This document shows, in pieces, positions 10,114-20,499 of a DNA stretch of 64,000 bases. The position numbers and the translations under genes are program-made. Source of the stretch: Jaltomata sinuosa (taxonomy: Eukaryota > Streptophyta > Magnoliopsida > Solanales > Solanaceae). Location of the stretch: NCBI GenBank assembly GCA_003996215.1, contig QJPP01001915.1, positions 1 to 64,000 on the forward strand, written 5' to 3'. How positions within the stretch are numbered: position 1 is the first letter of the stretch; each line of letters opens with the position of its first letter. The notes under the pieces were generated by a model. That model did not search any database, had not been told where the DNA came from, and saw nothing but the letters and a program-made list of their open reading frames with translations.

Positions 10114-10572
10114 TCAGCTTGAGGTCAAAGAAGCAAATCCACCACGTTTCATCATTTGTCTAAATTCCGTGTAATCAATCATTCCATCACCATCCACATC
10201 AACTTTCATGATCATTCTCTTGCAATCTTCTAGCGTTTTCCCCTGTTTCAAACCCAAGGATGACAAAACGGATCTCAATTCCTCCACCGTGATGAATCCA
10301 TCACCGTTTTGATCGAATACATTGAAAGCTTCTCTCATGTCTTCTTCTTCGTCCCTCTCGTTCATTATCGACTGATACAATGTCCCAAATTCATCCATGT
10401 CTACAAACCCGTCTCTGTTTATATCAATCTTTTCGATCATTTGCACCAGTTCCATTTCAGGAATGTAAATTCCCAAATTCTCCAACGAATCTCTAAGCTC
10501 TTTTCTCGTTATTTTTCCGTCCCCATTTCGATCGAACATATGAAAAACTCTACGTACCTCTGTTGGATCCAT
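10114..10572 (-). CDS. calmodulin-like Ca2+-binding protein (CML), 152 aa
   Basis: Intronless frame with four complete EF-hand loops: residues 14-25 (DRNGDGKITRKE), 50-61 (DINRDGFVDMDE), 87-98 (DQNGDGFITVEE) and 125-136 (DVDGDGMIDYTE). All have Asp at loop position 1 and Glu at position 12. An acidic linker (NERDEEEDMRE, 71-81) separates the two lobes, and the block SSLGLKQGKTLEDCK is typical of the Arabidopsis CML3/CML7 group, whose members are also about 150 residues and intronless. Such proteins sense cytosolic Ca2+ and bind target proteins. The MDPTE start matches the family and no upstream in-frame extension is needed. There is no signal peptide or membrane segment. This is the only intact, non-mobile gene seen here. 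Confidence 0.95.
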   Translation of the reverse strand: MDPTEVRRVFHMFDRNGDGKITRKELRDSLENLGIYIPEMELVQMIEKIDINRDGFVDMDEFGTLYQSIMNERDEEEDMREAFNVFDQNGDGFITVEELRSVLSSLGLKQGKTLEDCKRMIMKVDVDGDGMIDYTEFRQMMKRGGFASLTSS

Positions 10573-12222
10573 TATATTTTGGCAGACGCTAATTATATAT
10601 TAATTCTATGAATTGTTTCGTTTTGAAACGTTTAATTCCAGAAAAATGAAAAGGCCGAAAGAGCGAGCGTTGTAAATTTGTGACAACACAAGAAACTGAA
10701 GGTCCAAATAAGTAGGGAAACGATTTAGAGAAGATAATAATATATCAAGAAAAGGCAAAAAGGTAGAGAAATTGAAGGATGGTTTTGAGGATACCCACTA
10801 ATATCGTTGGATCACTGATTTAGAATTTGTTGGGATTTGTTTGAGATTTTTCTTATAAGATAATATCCAGGTAAATTCAGAATATTTCAAATCTCTCCCC
10901 TTCTTTGTTATATCATATATTTCATATTAATATAAAAGTACAATCAGGATATATGACATAGACGGAATATCACATGGAGGAATATTAAAAGTATGAATTC
11001 TGATTGACATCTTTGAAAGTGTAATGATGGAAGGAACTAATGTATTTTAGACGTGAGGTGACATCTATGATGCATTGAAAGAGGTAGTATAATAATTTAA
11101 AAAAATTGCCTTATGTGCGTGGGAATATGAATCGCAATAGTTTATCCATTAATACTCACCAATATAGGTGGGAGAAGCCGATTGATTCAATGTTGAAGTA
11201 ATACTTATTAGTGACGGACAACTAAATTTATTAGACAAATATATATTTTTATTATTATTTTATAACATGTCAAAATATAATTTTTTCCCCCTGTGAGCCA
11301 GACACATTTTCATGGACTAAATAAGTGAAAATATTTTTTCGCTTTTCATTTAGGTTGAGATTTGAACTCACGAATCACGATCTCTTGAGGTTTTTTTAAA
11401 AAACAATACTCCCTCTTCATTTTTAAATAAGTGATTTTTTAGTTTTTTCATTTTATTTTTAAATAAGTGGTGTTTCAAGATTTCAAGAATAAATTGATTA
11501 TATTTTTTAAAATTTGTCCTTATTTACATAATAAAAAATTATTAATTAGATTTTCTTTTTCAAGAAATTTAATTATACTAGTTTTTGATATATGCATTGC
11601 ACGTATATTTTGAATTATTTAGTGAACAACAACATAAAATTATTATTGAAACTTGTTCTGAATAATAAAAGATAAACTAATGAATATAAAGAACATGTTT
11701 CAAAGAATCATTTTATACTTGTGTTGAACATGAGTTTAATTCTTAGTAGCATACAATATTAATTGGGATTAGCAAGATTAAACTATGTTGGAGATCTTAT
11801 ACAAATAAGTAGTAATAATATTTATTTATTCTTTTCAAAAATATAAAATCACTACTCAAATAAAGTTGCTCTCCGTGTCGTGTATCAATATAGTGCAATT
11901 TCAATTATTTATTTGTATTTAAGTAAAAGAAAAGGAGAGAAAATAATCATTATCCAATTATTTATCACTTTAGAAAAATAAAAAAGAAAATGACTGTATG
12001 TATGAACTTATAAAAGATGATTTTACATGAGCATTATTTTCTTTTAAAAGCTCATTTATATAAGCACGGTCAAATGACAAATAAAAGGTCCGATCTTAAT
12101 CAAGTAGGTGAAAAGACTTGCATCAAGATTAAATACTCTTCCTAATTAACCACGTTCATGTACAATGGTAATAATTTATCATTAATTCAATTAACCCAAA
12201 GTAGATGCAATAAATATTTAAC
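10573..12222. other. upstream region of the CML gene, AT-rich
   Basis: Holds the leader and promoter of the minus-strand CML gene, but no single TATA element can be chosen with confidence (CTTGATATATTATTATC near 10735-10750 is one candidate). A MITE-like block at 11404-11560 is listed separately. Otherwise it is AT-rich without frames or repeats that I could recognise. Confidence 0.4.
11404..11560. mobile_element. possible mariner/Stowaway-like MITE fragment
   Basis: Begins TACTCCCTCTTCATTTTTAA and has ATTTTTAAATAAGTG twice in 60 bp, resembling the TACTCCCTCCGTTT..AATAAGTG terminus common to plant Tc1/mariner-type MITEs. The opposite end is not evident. Confidence 0.4.
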
Positions 12223-12447
12223 TGTTATGAAATAATATAATAAGAACAAGAAGAATAGAGAGGGAGAAGAAAGAGTTTCTTATTTCTCTTGAGGGATTCC
12301 TCCGGAGATTAAGGGATGAATTACAATGAAGGAAAACCCCTTTATTTATAGGGGAAAACTGACTTGGACCCAAAGTTAGGGTTCCTAACTTTTCTCCAAA
12401 GAAACATAAATATGGACATTCACTATAATGCAAATATATTTATAACA
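12223..12447 (-). repeat. Copia 3' LTR (225 bp)
   Basis: On the minus strand it starts TGTTATAAATATATTTG at 12447 and ends TTATTTCATAACA at 12223. It matches the LTRs at 20074-20298 and 23915-24140 along its length. A TATAAATA box (minus strand, 12343-12350) sits between CCCC and GGGG runs. Confidence 0.93.
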
Positions 12448-12458
12448 CTCCCCCTTGA
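12448..12458 (-). promoter_or_regulatory. Copia polypurine tract
   Basis: Minus strand TCAAGGGGGAG lies directly before the TGTTATAAAT start of the 3' LTR. This is the usual plus-strand primer for retrotransposon reverse transcription and it fixes the element's orientation. Confidence 0.88.
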
Positions 12459-13640
12459 ATGTCTTTTTGATGGATAATGTGCCTCGTTAAAACCTTACTA
12501 GATAAAACCCAGTGCAAAAAATTCTAGTGAAGGAAAAAGAGTACACATATCTCATAATACACATTTACGGCCGCCTCATTAAAAACCTTACAAGGAAAAT
12601 CCAGTGGGACAAAACCTTGTGAGGGAGAAAGAGTACATCGCGTATTAACTCTCCTTGATGAGAACATCAATCCAAGACTTGAATTTTCGCATTCCAATCT
12701 TGTCATCATCTTCTCAAAAATTATAGTTGATAAAGACTTGGTGAATAAATCAACCATATTATCATTCAAACGAATCTGTTGCATATTGATATCACCATTC
12801 TTTTGGAGCTCATGTGTATAGAAAAACTTTGGTGAAATGTATTTCGTTCTATCTTCTTTCATGAATCTCCTCTTCAATTGTGCTATGCATGCCACACATA
12901 TTCTCGACTTGCTTCATGAATAACTATTATTATCTCAGTATGATTTGACTGTATAGTATGACAGTAACACCTTCATGAAAATAGATAATATGTTTGTATC
13001 GAACTCTTATGTCGATCAAGTGAATATCCTGCATATTCAAAAACTTGACAATATTCATTAGGATAAACACATTCATATCACGACTTGTAATTGATCTTGT
13101 TTCAGTATCTCCATGTAAGAGTACAACTATATCAAACTCATAGTTATAGCAAGGTGTATACATGCATCAATTGCACAAGATATGGTACTTCAGGACCAAT
13201 TCAATTCTGCAATTTTTTCATTTCAGCAGATAATCTATTGCTTTTAAAAACTCTTCAAGAGTTTCAATTCAAGCCATCGACCTTGATTGATTTAATCCAT
13301 ATGAGGATTATAAATAAGTTTTTTTTAAAACTCGTATATGCTACATGCATTTTGAATCCTATAAGGATTTTCATCTCAAATTTGTCAAGTGACACAACGA
13401 CATCTTCTAGTGTCTAGATTGCAAGTCAAATAAGCTTTACGCTTACCAAGATGCATCATTCCATGTCACTTGATAAATATTTCTATGCTAGCATGCTTTA
13501 ATAGACGTAGAATTCATATCCTCGTAATCTTTTACAATATTGCGCTATATTGTATTAAAAAATATTATTGATGATATATCATTTTATACCGGTTTTCAAT
13601 GTGACATAACTTATTGAGATCTCATCACTTTGTTATTTTT
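12459..13640 (-). pseudogene. Copia pol C-terminal (RNase H) remnant
   Basis: The open part at about 12895-12524 carries ACIAQLKRRFMKEDRTK, YISPKFFYTHELQKNG and a following NDNMVDLFTKSLSTIIFEK, the conserved end of Copia RNase H. Upstream, in other frames, HEASREYVW (near 12915) extends the match. The rest to 13640 is full of stops and only weakly recognisable. The Copia sequence ends abruptly where the LTR-A copy begins at 13655. Confidence 0.85.
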
Positions 13641-13654
13641 CTTAGGTACCTAAA

Positions 13655-15926
13655 TGTCACGACCCAATTTCTCAGGTCATGATGGCACCTACAACTCCCC
13701 AGTAGGCGAACCAATTCTCGTAGCCCGAAATGGTTAGTAATGGGCTACTACCAAACCAATACGCACAATAAGCAGAAAGTAAGTGAAAACACAATATAAA
13801 TATAAGACAACGCGGAAGCAATTTACCCGAATATATACATAATGATACTACACCAACTCCAAGACTTGGTATTGACAGTACATAAGCTTCTAATGAATAC
13901 AAGTGCTAGAAGTAACAAAATGATAAGTACAACTGTCTCCGAATATACAAAGAGTAACAATACAAAAGATGAGACATGGTCAAGCTCCGATCGTCAGACG
14001 CTCACCCTAGTCTCGAATATCCACAAAATTTGCATGAGTCTCCAACGCAATCAACAGTGAGAACTCAACTAATATCTGTACAGAAAGTGCAAAAGTATAG
14101 TATGAGCACCAAAACAACGGGTACTCAGTAGGCATCATCGGCCGACTGAACGCATATAAGATATAAAAGTAGTAAGTAACAGATAGCAAGAAATTAGTCA
14201 CTGGAGCAATAAAGGAAGCACAAGGAGCTAGCACAGAGAATAGACAACCAAAAGCTACAAGTAAAACATGCTAGCACAGAGATACAATTACACAGAATCA
14301 CAGGTAAAGGAAAGGAGAACGCACCTGGAGTCCTTGCACAATAATATAAGTAAGTAGAGAGAGAGAGTTGAGAAAATGGCGGTATACCGGTAACCTCAAG
14401 TAAAAGGAAAAGATGGAAAGCAGTCTAACATACTCAAAATGGAATCAACAAGCATAAGGAAATCATAACACCAATCCAATCACATGATAGCATAACCAGG
14501 GAATCACCTCACAAGTACAATCCAAGGATGAAATTACTAGACTACAATAACCGAGAGATACCACTCAACTTCCCACAAGAATAAAACCAGAATCTCACAC
14601 TCTGCTCAGAAGGCCACACAAAACTGCCTCAATAAGAGAGACTCCCTATCCCTCTCAATAATCAGACATCCCACAACTGAAGCCTCAATAGGTTAACCAT
14701 CACTAATCCTTCGCTAACCGAGTGCCAAGACAAGCTCTAAATAAAGACAGGAGTAAATATAGTCTACCTACAGTCTCCCGGCCACCCATACAACCGAGGA
14801 ATACAAACAAGTGAAAACAAACCCTCCGGCATTCCATACTACTGAAGCGTACAATCAACAAACAACAAACAAGGGTGGAGCCTCAAACAATGAATGATAT
14901 GATGCATGAAGATCTCAGGTGAAATGGTATCTTTGTATGTACCCCCTCTGGTGCCGAACAGGCCCAGCAGGTAGGTTACATGGAAGGACACTACCCGTAT
15001 ACCTCTACTCCGCCGTATACCCTTCCTCCGATACACGCATTCCGAAGCCCCAGGCCCGGAGCGACAAGGTCTATGGAGGTCCCGGACCCCATACTAAAAC
15101 TCAGTATCAAGACATATCATCCGGAAGTAAGTCCGGGATCAAGATAGAGACCCAGTCTCGAATATGCATGTCCAGACCCTGTCCAGGACTAAAGTAGTAG
15201 AAAATGCCTCAAAAACCCCTCCAAGAGTGTCCGAGCGTAACCGAGTCTAAAACTATAGTAAATCAAGTTTAGTGCTCCATCCGGCAGAGACTAGTATCAA
15301 TAATAAAATCAAGTCTGGTGCTCTACCCGGCAGAGACTAATACCAGTAATAAAATCAGTGCGAAAACATCCAAAAATCCCCTTTTCTATCATCAACAGTA
15401 TAAAAAATGGGCCTCCGGGGCCATGCAATTAGGAAAACTATCGGTAGTACCTCGCAGCCAAAACTGTAGTAAAACATGCAGGGGAAAACCTTTTTCATAG
15501 ATGATATACTCGCACACAAATATAAAAGTAGCCCAATGGCTCACAACAACTCCTATCAGTACTGTACTAGCCCAGCAGCTACTCAGCAGACATAACCAGC
15601 CTAAAAGGATCATTTCTATGTCCGGATCTCGCGGACATTCCCTAAATAACCCACCATCTATGTTTTAGAGTCAATACAAGGCCACACAGGACCACAAGGG
15701 TAATATATAATACTACGCGAATACTACAAACAACGTATGAATTAAACGGAAGAATAAAGCAGACAAGGTCTGGGGTACCAACCTATAACAACCCACCCAA
15801 GGATGTTAATTAATGCAGTTATAGCCTATTATGCAGAGTCTAGGTAGGAAAAGCCATAATCTACCTGTCATTCGATGACTAGCTGCGGGAACAGCATCGT
15901 CCAGGCTCAAACTTCTCTGGGAAGCT
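13655..15926 (-). repeat. truncated LTR-A copy (3' part of the LTR), minus strand
   Basis: Begins TGTCACGACCCAATTTCTCA at 13655, the reverse complement of the LTR-A end at 49750. It is colinear with it through the repeated 'gggcaccc' block (about 15060-15330) and the CCCACCATCTATG block, up to CTCTGGGAAGCT near 15926. There it leaves LTR-A; the full LTR would run about 1.4 kb further. No matching 5' part follows. Confidence 0.88.
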
Positions 15927-17217
15927 TCGAATCACACAAAGAAAATACTTTCAACTGAAGCCCCAAAGGCGTCTCTATAAAGCCTGACCAACCAAGGTAA
16001 TGGAACAATTGCTAGAATCGACAAGGCTGCAAGAACGAGCCATAGTCAATTGATAAAGTGTTAATGTCACACTCGCAACCAGCCAACTCCAAAGCATAAA
16101 ATGAGGTCAATAACAATAATAAATGACAGCTAAACCCAACAACAGTAAGTTAACCACATCTCAAAGGAGCGACCAGCTCCCGAGGCACTATTTCAAGGCG
16201 TACTTCACGTTGTTCAATCCAATCACTATCGTATGTGATCCCAATAAGAATCGCACAAGCTTCCCAATCCCTCCAGCACCTTACCACAACCAGTACACCA
16301 CAACAATAACCAAACATAATAAGATAAAGGGGCTGTCCAAAGCCACAATATGCAAAACATCACTTTGTGGCTAGGAAAGCTGTAAAAATGATACTAGAAC
16401 ATGTAATTACGAAGGAGGATCGTATGGGAGAGATTTCTTGGACAAAAATATTCAATTAGTATCACCTTATCATCAAATCAATTACTAATTACAATGGAAA
16501 ACTGTTCACAACAACACATTCCTGCTATCATACAAGAACGACTTCCCCCTTTTCCCATGGTTCCCAACCAACCCGACTGTCCTAAAACCAGAGTTTCCCC
16601 AGAGTCACAAGTCTTGTTCTCTTACCAACTTAACCAATGATAAGTCCCATACCAAAATGTAATGCAAAATTTCCATTCGAGACACATAGCAATTATCATT
16701 AACCAAAGCACACCACAAGCAGGTTATAACTACTCCCAGACCAAAATGTTCATAGTAGTCAATCAATTACACACCAACTGTTGTAGTCATACAAGCCTTG
16801 CAACACACAAAATTTCAAGCTTCAAGCTACAACAAAATCAAGCCACATATACTACTCTCTATTTGCCCCATGGATGACTGCTAGTCGATCATCCATGCCT
16901 TACTACAGCCTATAAGGCTAGATACCAATTGGAACCTTCCCGGTTCCAACTTCTCTTTCTTGTCTCATTGCAGCCGGAGTCACATGGCATCCTATACCTT
17001 GTTGAGATACCAATTGAAATCGATAGATCCAATTAGACTCAATCCATACAAGAAAGTAACAACTCGCACGAAAGGAATAAAAGAAAAGAGATAATTCCTA
17101 GAATGCTTCATAGCTCCCCAAGGATTAGATGTGGACGTCAACACACCAATTCGTATGACTCTATTCGATATTTTGCTCTTGTACTGAGAGACCGGTAACC
17201 TAGGATCTTATACCATT
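15927..17217 (-). other. internal leader of an LTR-B element with primer-binding site
   Basis: Directly inside the LTR-B end (17218) the minus strand reads AATGGTATAAGATCCTAGG (PBS at about 17200-17215). This is a slightly altered form of the TGGTATCAGAGC initiator-Met primer site used by many plant Ty3 elements. The following 1.3 kb has no long frame. GATACCAATTGGAACC and GATACCAATTGAAATC words recur (16920, 17005). It should be the 5' leader/gag region of the LTR-B element, cut off where LTR-A begins. Confidence 0.6.
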
Positions 17218-19288
17218 TGTCACAACCTAACTACCGGGCCGTGCGGGCACCTACTCTAAGCACCTAGATAGGAGAACCCTTACCACGCGATCCAACAGGC
17301 AATGCAGAAATCATAACTAAAACATAAGAAGGTAACCCTTTTTAATACAAGAAAACCATTTACAATATTCGTAGCAGCAAATCCTTTACAACTTGAAAAC
17401 AAACCCTCCCTAGGAACTAGTCTAAACAAGTACAAGAGCTACTACAGTAAAAATACAAGAAATGAAAAAAAGAAACAGCTTCCACCTCGAAAACAAAGAG
17501 TAGAAGCTGTTGGAGATCGCCATCGTCATATACCAATGAAATATCACTGACCCTGCAATCAGACAATACCCAAAAAGATCAAGAGTAGTATCAGTACAAA
17601 ACACACGTACTGGTAGGCATCATCGGTCGACCCAAATCCACTACATACCATCATATAAGGTAAACAAGAGAAAAACATGAAATAAGTTATAATAATCCAG
17701 TCCTTCAACATCCATCCTTACCACTATGACCTTAACTCCTATGGGTTTATTCGTTCTATCCCTTAGCCTTCCTATATCATTCCGCTGCCAACTCCACCAC
17801 TCGGAGACTCTACACTCGACACCTACGACTTTCCAAGTCACACTTGCCACCTAGACTTTCCAAGTCTCACTTGCCACCTAGACTTCCCAAGTCGCCTTAA
17901 CTCTAGTTCGACAACTACGTCCGGACCCAGACTACCACTCCACTATTCAAGTACACCACTATGAATCAACAACCAGAAGTAAAAACCCTTCCCCCTACTC
18001 AAAGACTAGGCCACATACAACCATACCACTACCTACAAGTACCGGACAACACCAGAGACCCCTAGGACAATACCCAACATCTAATAGCAGCTAGCTTTAC
18101 AGCCCAGACTCTCAGTCTTACTCAACCTGTGACAAAGGTTCAACCATCATTTAACAATGAACAAATATCCAAGACAATTACCCTCCTTACATTACATGGA
18201 CCAACTACGGATCCCTAGACCAACACTAAATGTTAACATATGATACCTCGGTCCACCCAAGGACTAATCCCATATTTAAGTGTAACAATCCAGCCTCTCA
18301 ATGACCAATATAATCTATCACAGATTCAACAATCAACCCGGTTCACTCATGGAACCATCGACAAACACACTCAATAATGATTAATTAAACCCGTACCAGG
18401 CGTGGTACCCGAGCCAACCGATATAGAACCTATACAAGGTGTGGTACCCGAGCCAACCATTAGTATCCCTTATCAGGCGTGGTACCCGAGCTAACTAATA
18501 TGTAACCTATACCAGGCATGGTATCTGAGCCAACCGAATGTCAAACACAATCCAACAAGTCAATAATTAATAAATAACATCATACTTGTAAACTAACAAG
18601 CAACCATACCAAGTTTATTTCATATAATTGGCACAGGATAGCTAGACATTCATAATTCTATTTCCTATGCATGCAACCCCATACAATACTAAGCAATAGT
18701 ACATGAACACATATTGCATTTGGGAAAAACAATAACCATCACCTACCCAATAATCCAGTTCACAACCCTAACCTTGAATTCTTATTCGGGGACTCAGTCC
18801 CAATTCACCCCCTAGGCACGTATTCAACTAACATATCAATTTAGGAACCTTCCTTTTTGGACAACTCAACATGGGGGTGGGGGGGGGGGAGGGACATCCC
18901 CTAATATGGGTGCTTCAAACATTCTTGTTTATCTTATTTCGTTTATATCGAATCATTCCAGAAGCCATCTATGACTAGTTAATTATTTACCCATAGCATT
19001 TTTGATTCTCCGAACCTTCCCCCTAGCCTAGTTCTCGGTTTCTAGCATCAACCACCATATAATGAATAAAAGCTACCTTAAAATGACAACACATCACCCC
19101 AACCCCGTGATTTCCTCCCCAATCAATTAACCAAATCAAATAACAATCCTCCAGACTCCATGCCCGAAGGCCTATAAATGAATTCTCCTTTCAGTATATA
19201 ACGATAATATAAAATGGAACAAGTCTACATCTACTCAATGGAAGAACCTAGCCTCTCTGGACGCCAAGCATCTGCATAATGCATATTC
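17218..19288 (-). repeat. LTR-B copy, minus strand, 5' end truncated
   Basis: Starts TGTCACAACCTAACTACCGG at 17218, the reverse complement of the LTR-B end near 62902. It is colinear with the plus-strand LTR-B through the CGCCATCGTCATATACCAATG block (17520), the CCACCTAGACTT..CCAAGTC minisatellite (17828-17900) and the TACCAGG..GGTACCCGAGCC minisatellite (18393-18535), up to GCCAGAATATGC near 19288. The first 430 bp or so of the LTR are missing. A long G run (18872-18891) is an expansion absent from the plus copy. Confidence 0.88.
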
Positions 19289-20073
19289 TGGCATTCTTTT
19301 CAATTATTCTACCTCTTCGGAGGTGGATTATGATGTAGTCACAATCAAGTGCACGTCTGCATTTATATGCCTTATTAAGTATTATCACATTCACTCCAGG
19401 GAATGAATCTGTACTTAATAATCAAAATTCTCATTCCCCAGGAATAGAATATAATCGTGCCTTAAGCCTATCAAATTATGATAGTTTAAAACCTCTTTCA
19501 AGATATTGATACTTCAGGAGCAAATCGAGTCATACATATGGTGTAGAGAGTTTTTCTCTATCATCTCTTTTAAAATATACCACGTTTTAAAGCAATTATT
19601 TCTTTAGGGGTTATAAAACACCATGATATTTAACCACTTTCGATGGTTTGTCAATTTCTTATGAACTCTACCAAAGTTCACGTACATCTCTTTTAGAATA
19701 TTATTTTTTTGAAATAAGTGAACCAATTAAGTTCCTTTAACTCAATAAGCAAAACCAATATTACGTTACTAGTAATTAACAATAATAATATTAAACTAAT
19801 AACTAACGAGCAGAAGAGTTCTTAGTATGGCAGCAGTTGAAGAGTTTTTAGTAATAACAACGTTATTACTCTACGATGATTCATATTAAACTCTACCTGT
19901 GTTGGCCATCTTAATCTTTTGCCACATAATAATATTAACTTAATAAGCCCACAAACCTCATAAAGGATTGTAAACATATCCTTAGTATGGCAGCGGTTGG
20001 AGGTGGTCACCAGATAGCAAACGAGAAACATTCTGCGATTTTACGATTGGTTAAGAGTCTCGTACTGATAACG
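19289..20073 (-). pseudogene. Copia leader and 5' coding remnant
   Basis: Words such as GAGTTTTTCTCTATCATCTC, CTACCTCTTCGGAGGTGGAT and TCTTTCAAGATATTG occur here. They have reverse-complement partners in the plus-strand Copia fragment near 24860-25140, showing the same family and the same order of parts. Next to the 5' LTR the minus strand reads CGTTATCAGTACGAGACTC, the primer-site region. No open frame survives. Confidence 0.75.
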
Positions 20074-20298
20074 TGTTATAAAATAATATAATAAAAATAA
20101 GAAGAATAGAGAGGGAGAAGAGAGATCTTCTTATTACTCATGAGGGATTACTTTTTGGGATTTAGGGATGAATTGCAATGAAGGAAAACCCCTTTATTTA
20201 TAGGGGAAAAATGACTTGCTCCCAAAGTTAGGGTTCCTAACTTTTCTCCAAGAAACGTAAATATGGACATTCACTATAATACAAATATATTTATAACA
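20074..20298 (-). repeat. Copia 5' LTR (225 bp)
   Basis: Minus strand starts TGTTATAAATATATTTG at 20298 and ends TATAACA at 20074. It shares the TATA box (minus strand, 20195-20202) and the CCCAAAGTTAGGGTTCCTAAC block with the other two copies. Confidence 0.92.
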
Positions 20299-20499
20299 AA
20301 ATAAGATTAATTATAAACCTGAGAATTATCGAACTCGCAAAATATAAAGTAAGTCAAGATTTAAATTTACATTCACTGCCAAAATAAAAGAACTAACAGT
20401 ATATTTACAATACAAATCGTAGATCTTTAAGAGAAAAGACTAATCAATCATAATATTAGAAATTGAATTGGCATCTATTCTTTGCATGCTGTGTTTTGA

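Larger units (their letters stand above)
12223..20298 (-). mobile_element. Copia-type LTR retrotransposon, minus strand, middle replaced by other retroelement pieces
   Basis: Two same-orientation LTRs of 225 bp (5' LTR 20074-20298, 3' LTR 12223-12447) flank a 7.6-kb interior. A polypurine tract abuts the 3' LTR and a primer-site-like sequence abuts the 5' LTR. Copia sequence remains at the two sides only: 3' pol at 12459-13640 and leader/5' part at 19289-20073. Between them lie LTR-A and LTR-B pieces, so most of gag-pol is gone. The five bases outside the LTRs (TTAAC left, AAATA right) do not match, so no target duplication supports a simple insertion. Confidence 0.85.

Noticed and set aside
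12218..12433. Minus-strand 71-codon frame, also at 23929-24138 on the plus strand
   Set aside because: It falls entirely within the Copia LTR; the repeated 'protein' simply reflects LTR identity.
18865..18895. Long G run that might form a quadruplex
   Set aside because: Present in only one LTR-B copy; the other has short C runs at the matching place, so it looks like slippage or an assembly artefact, not a conserved structure.
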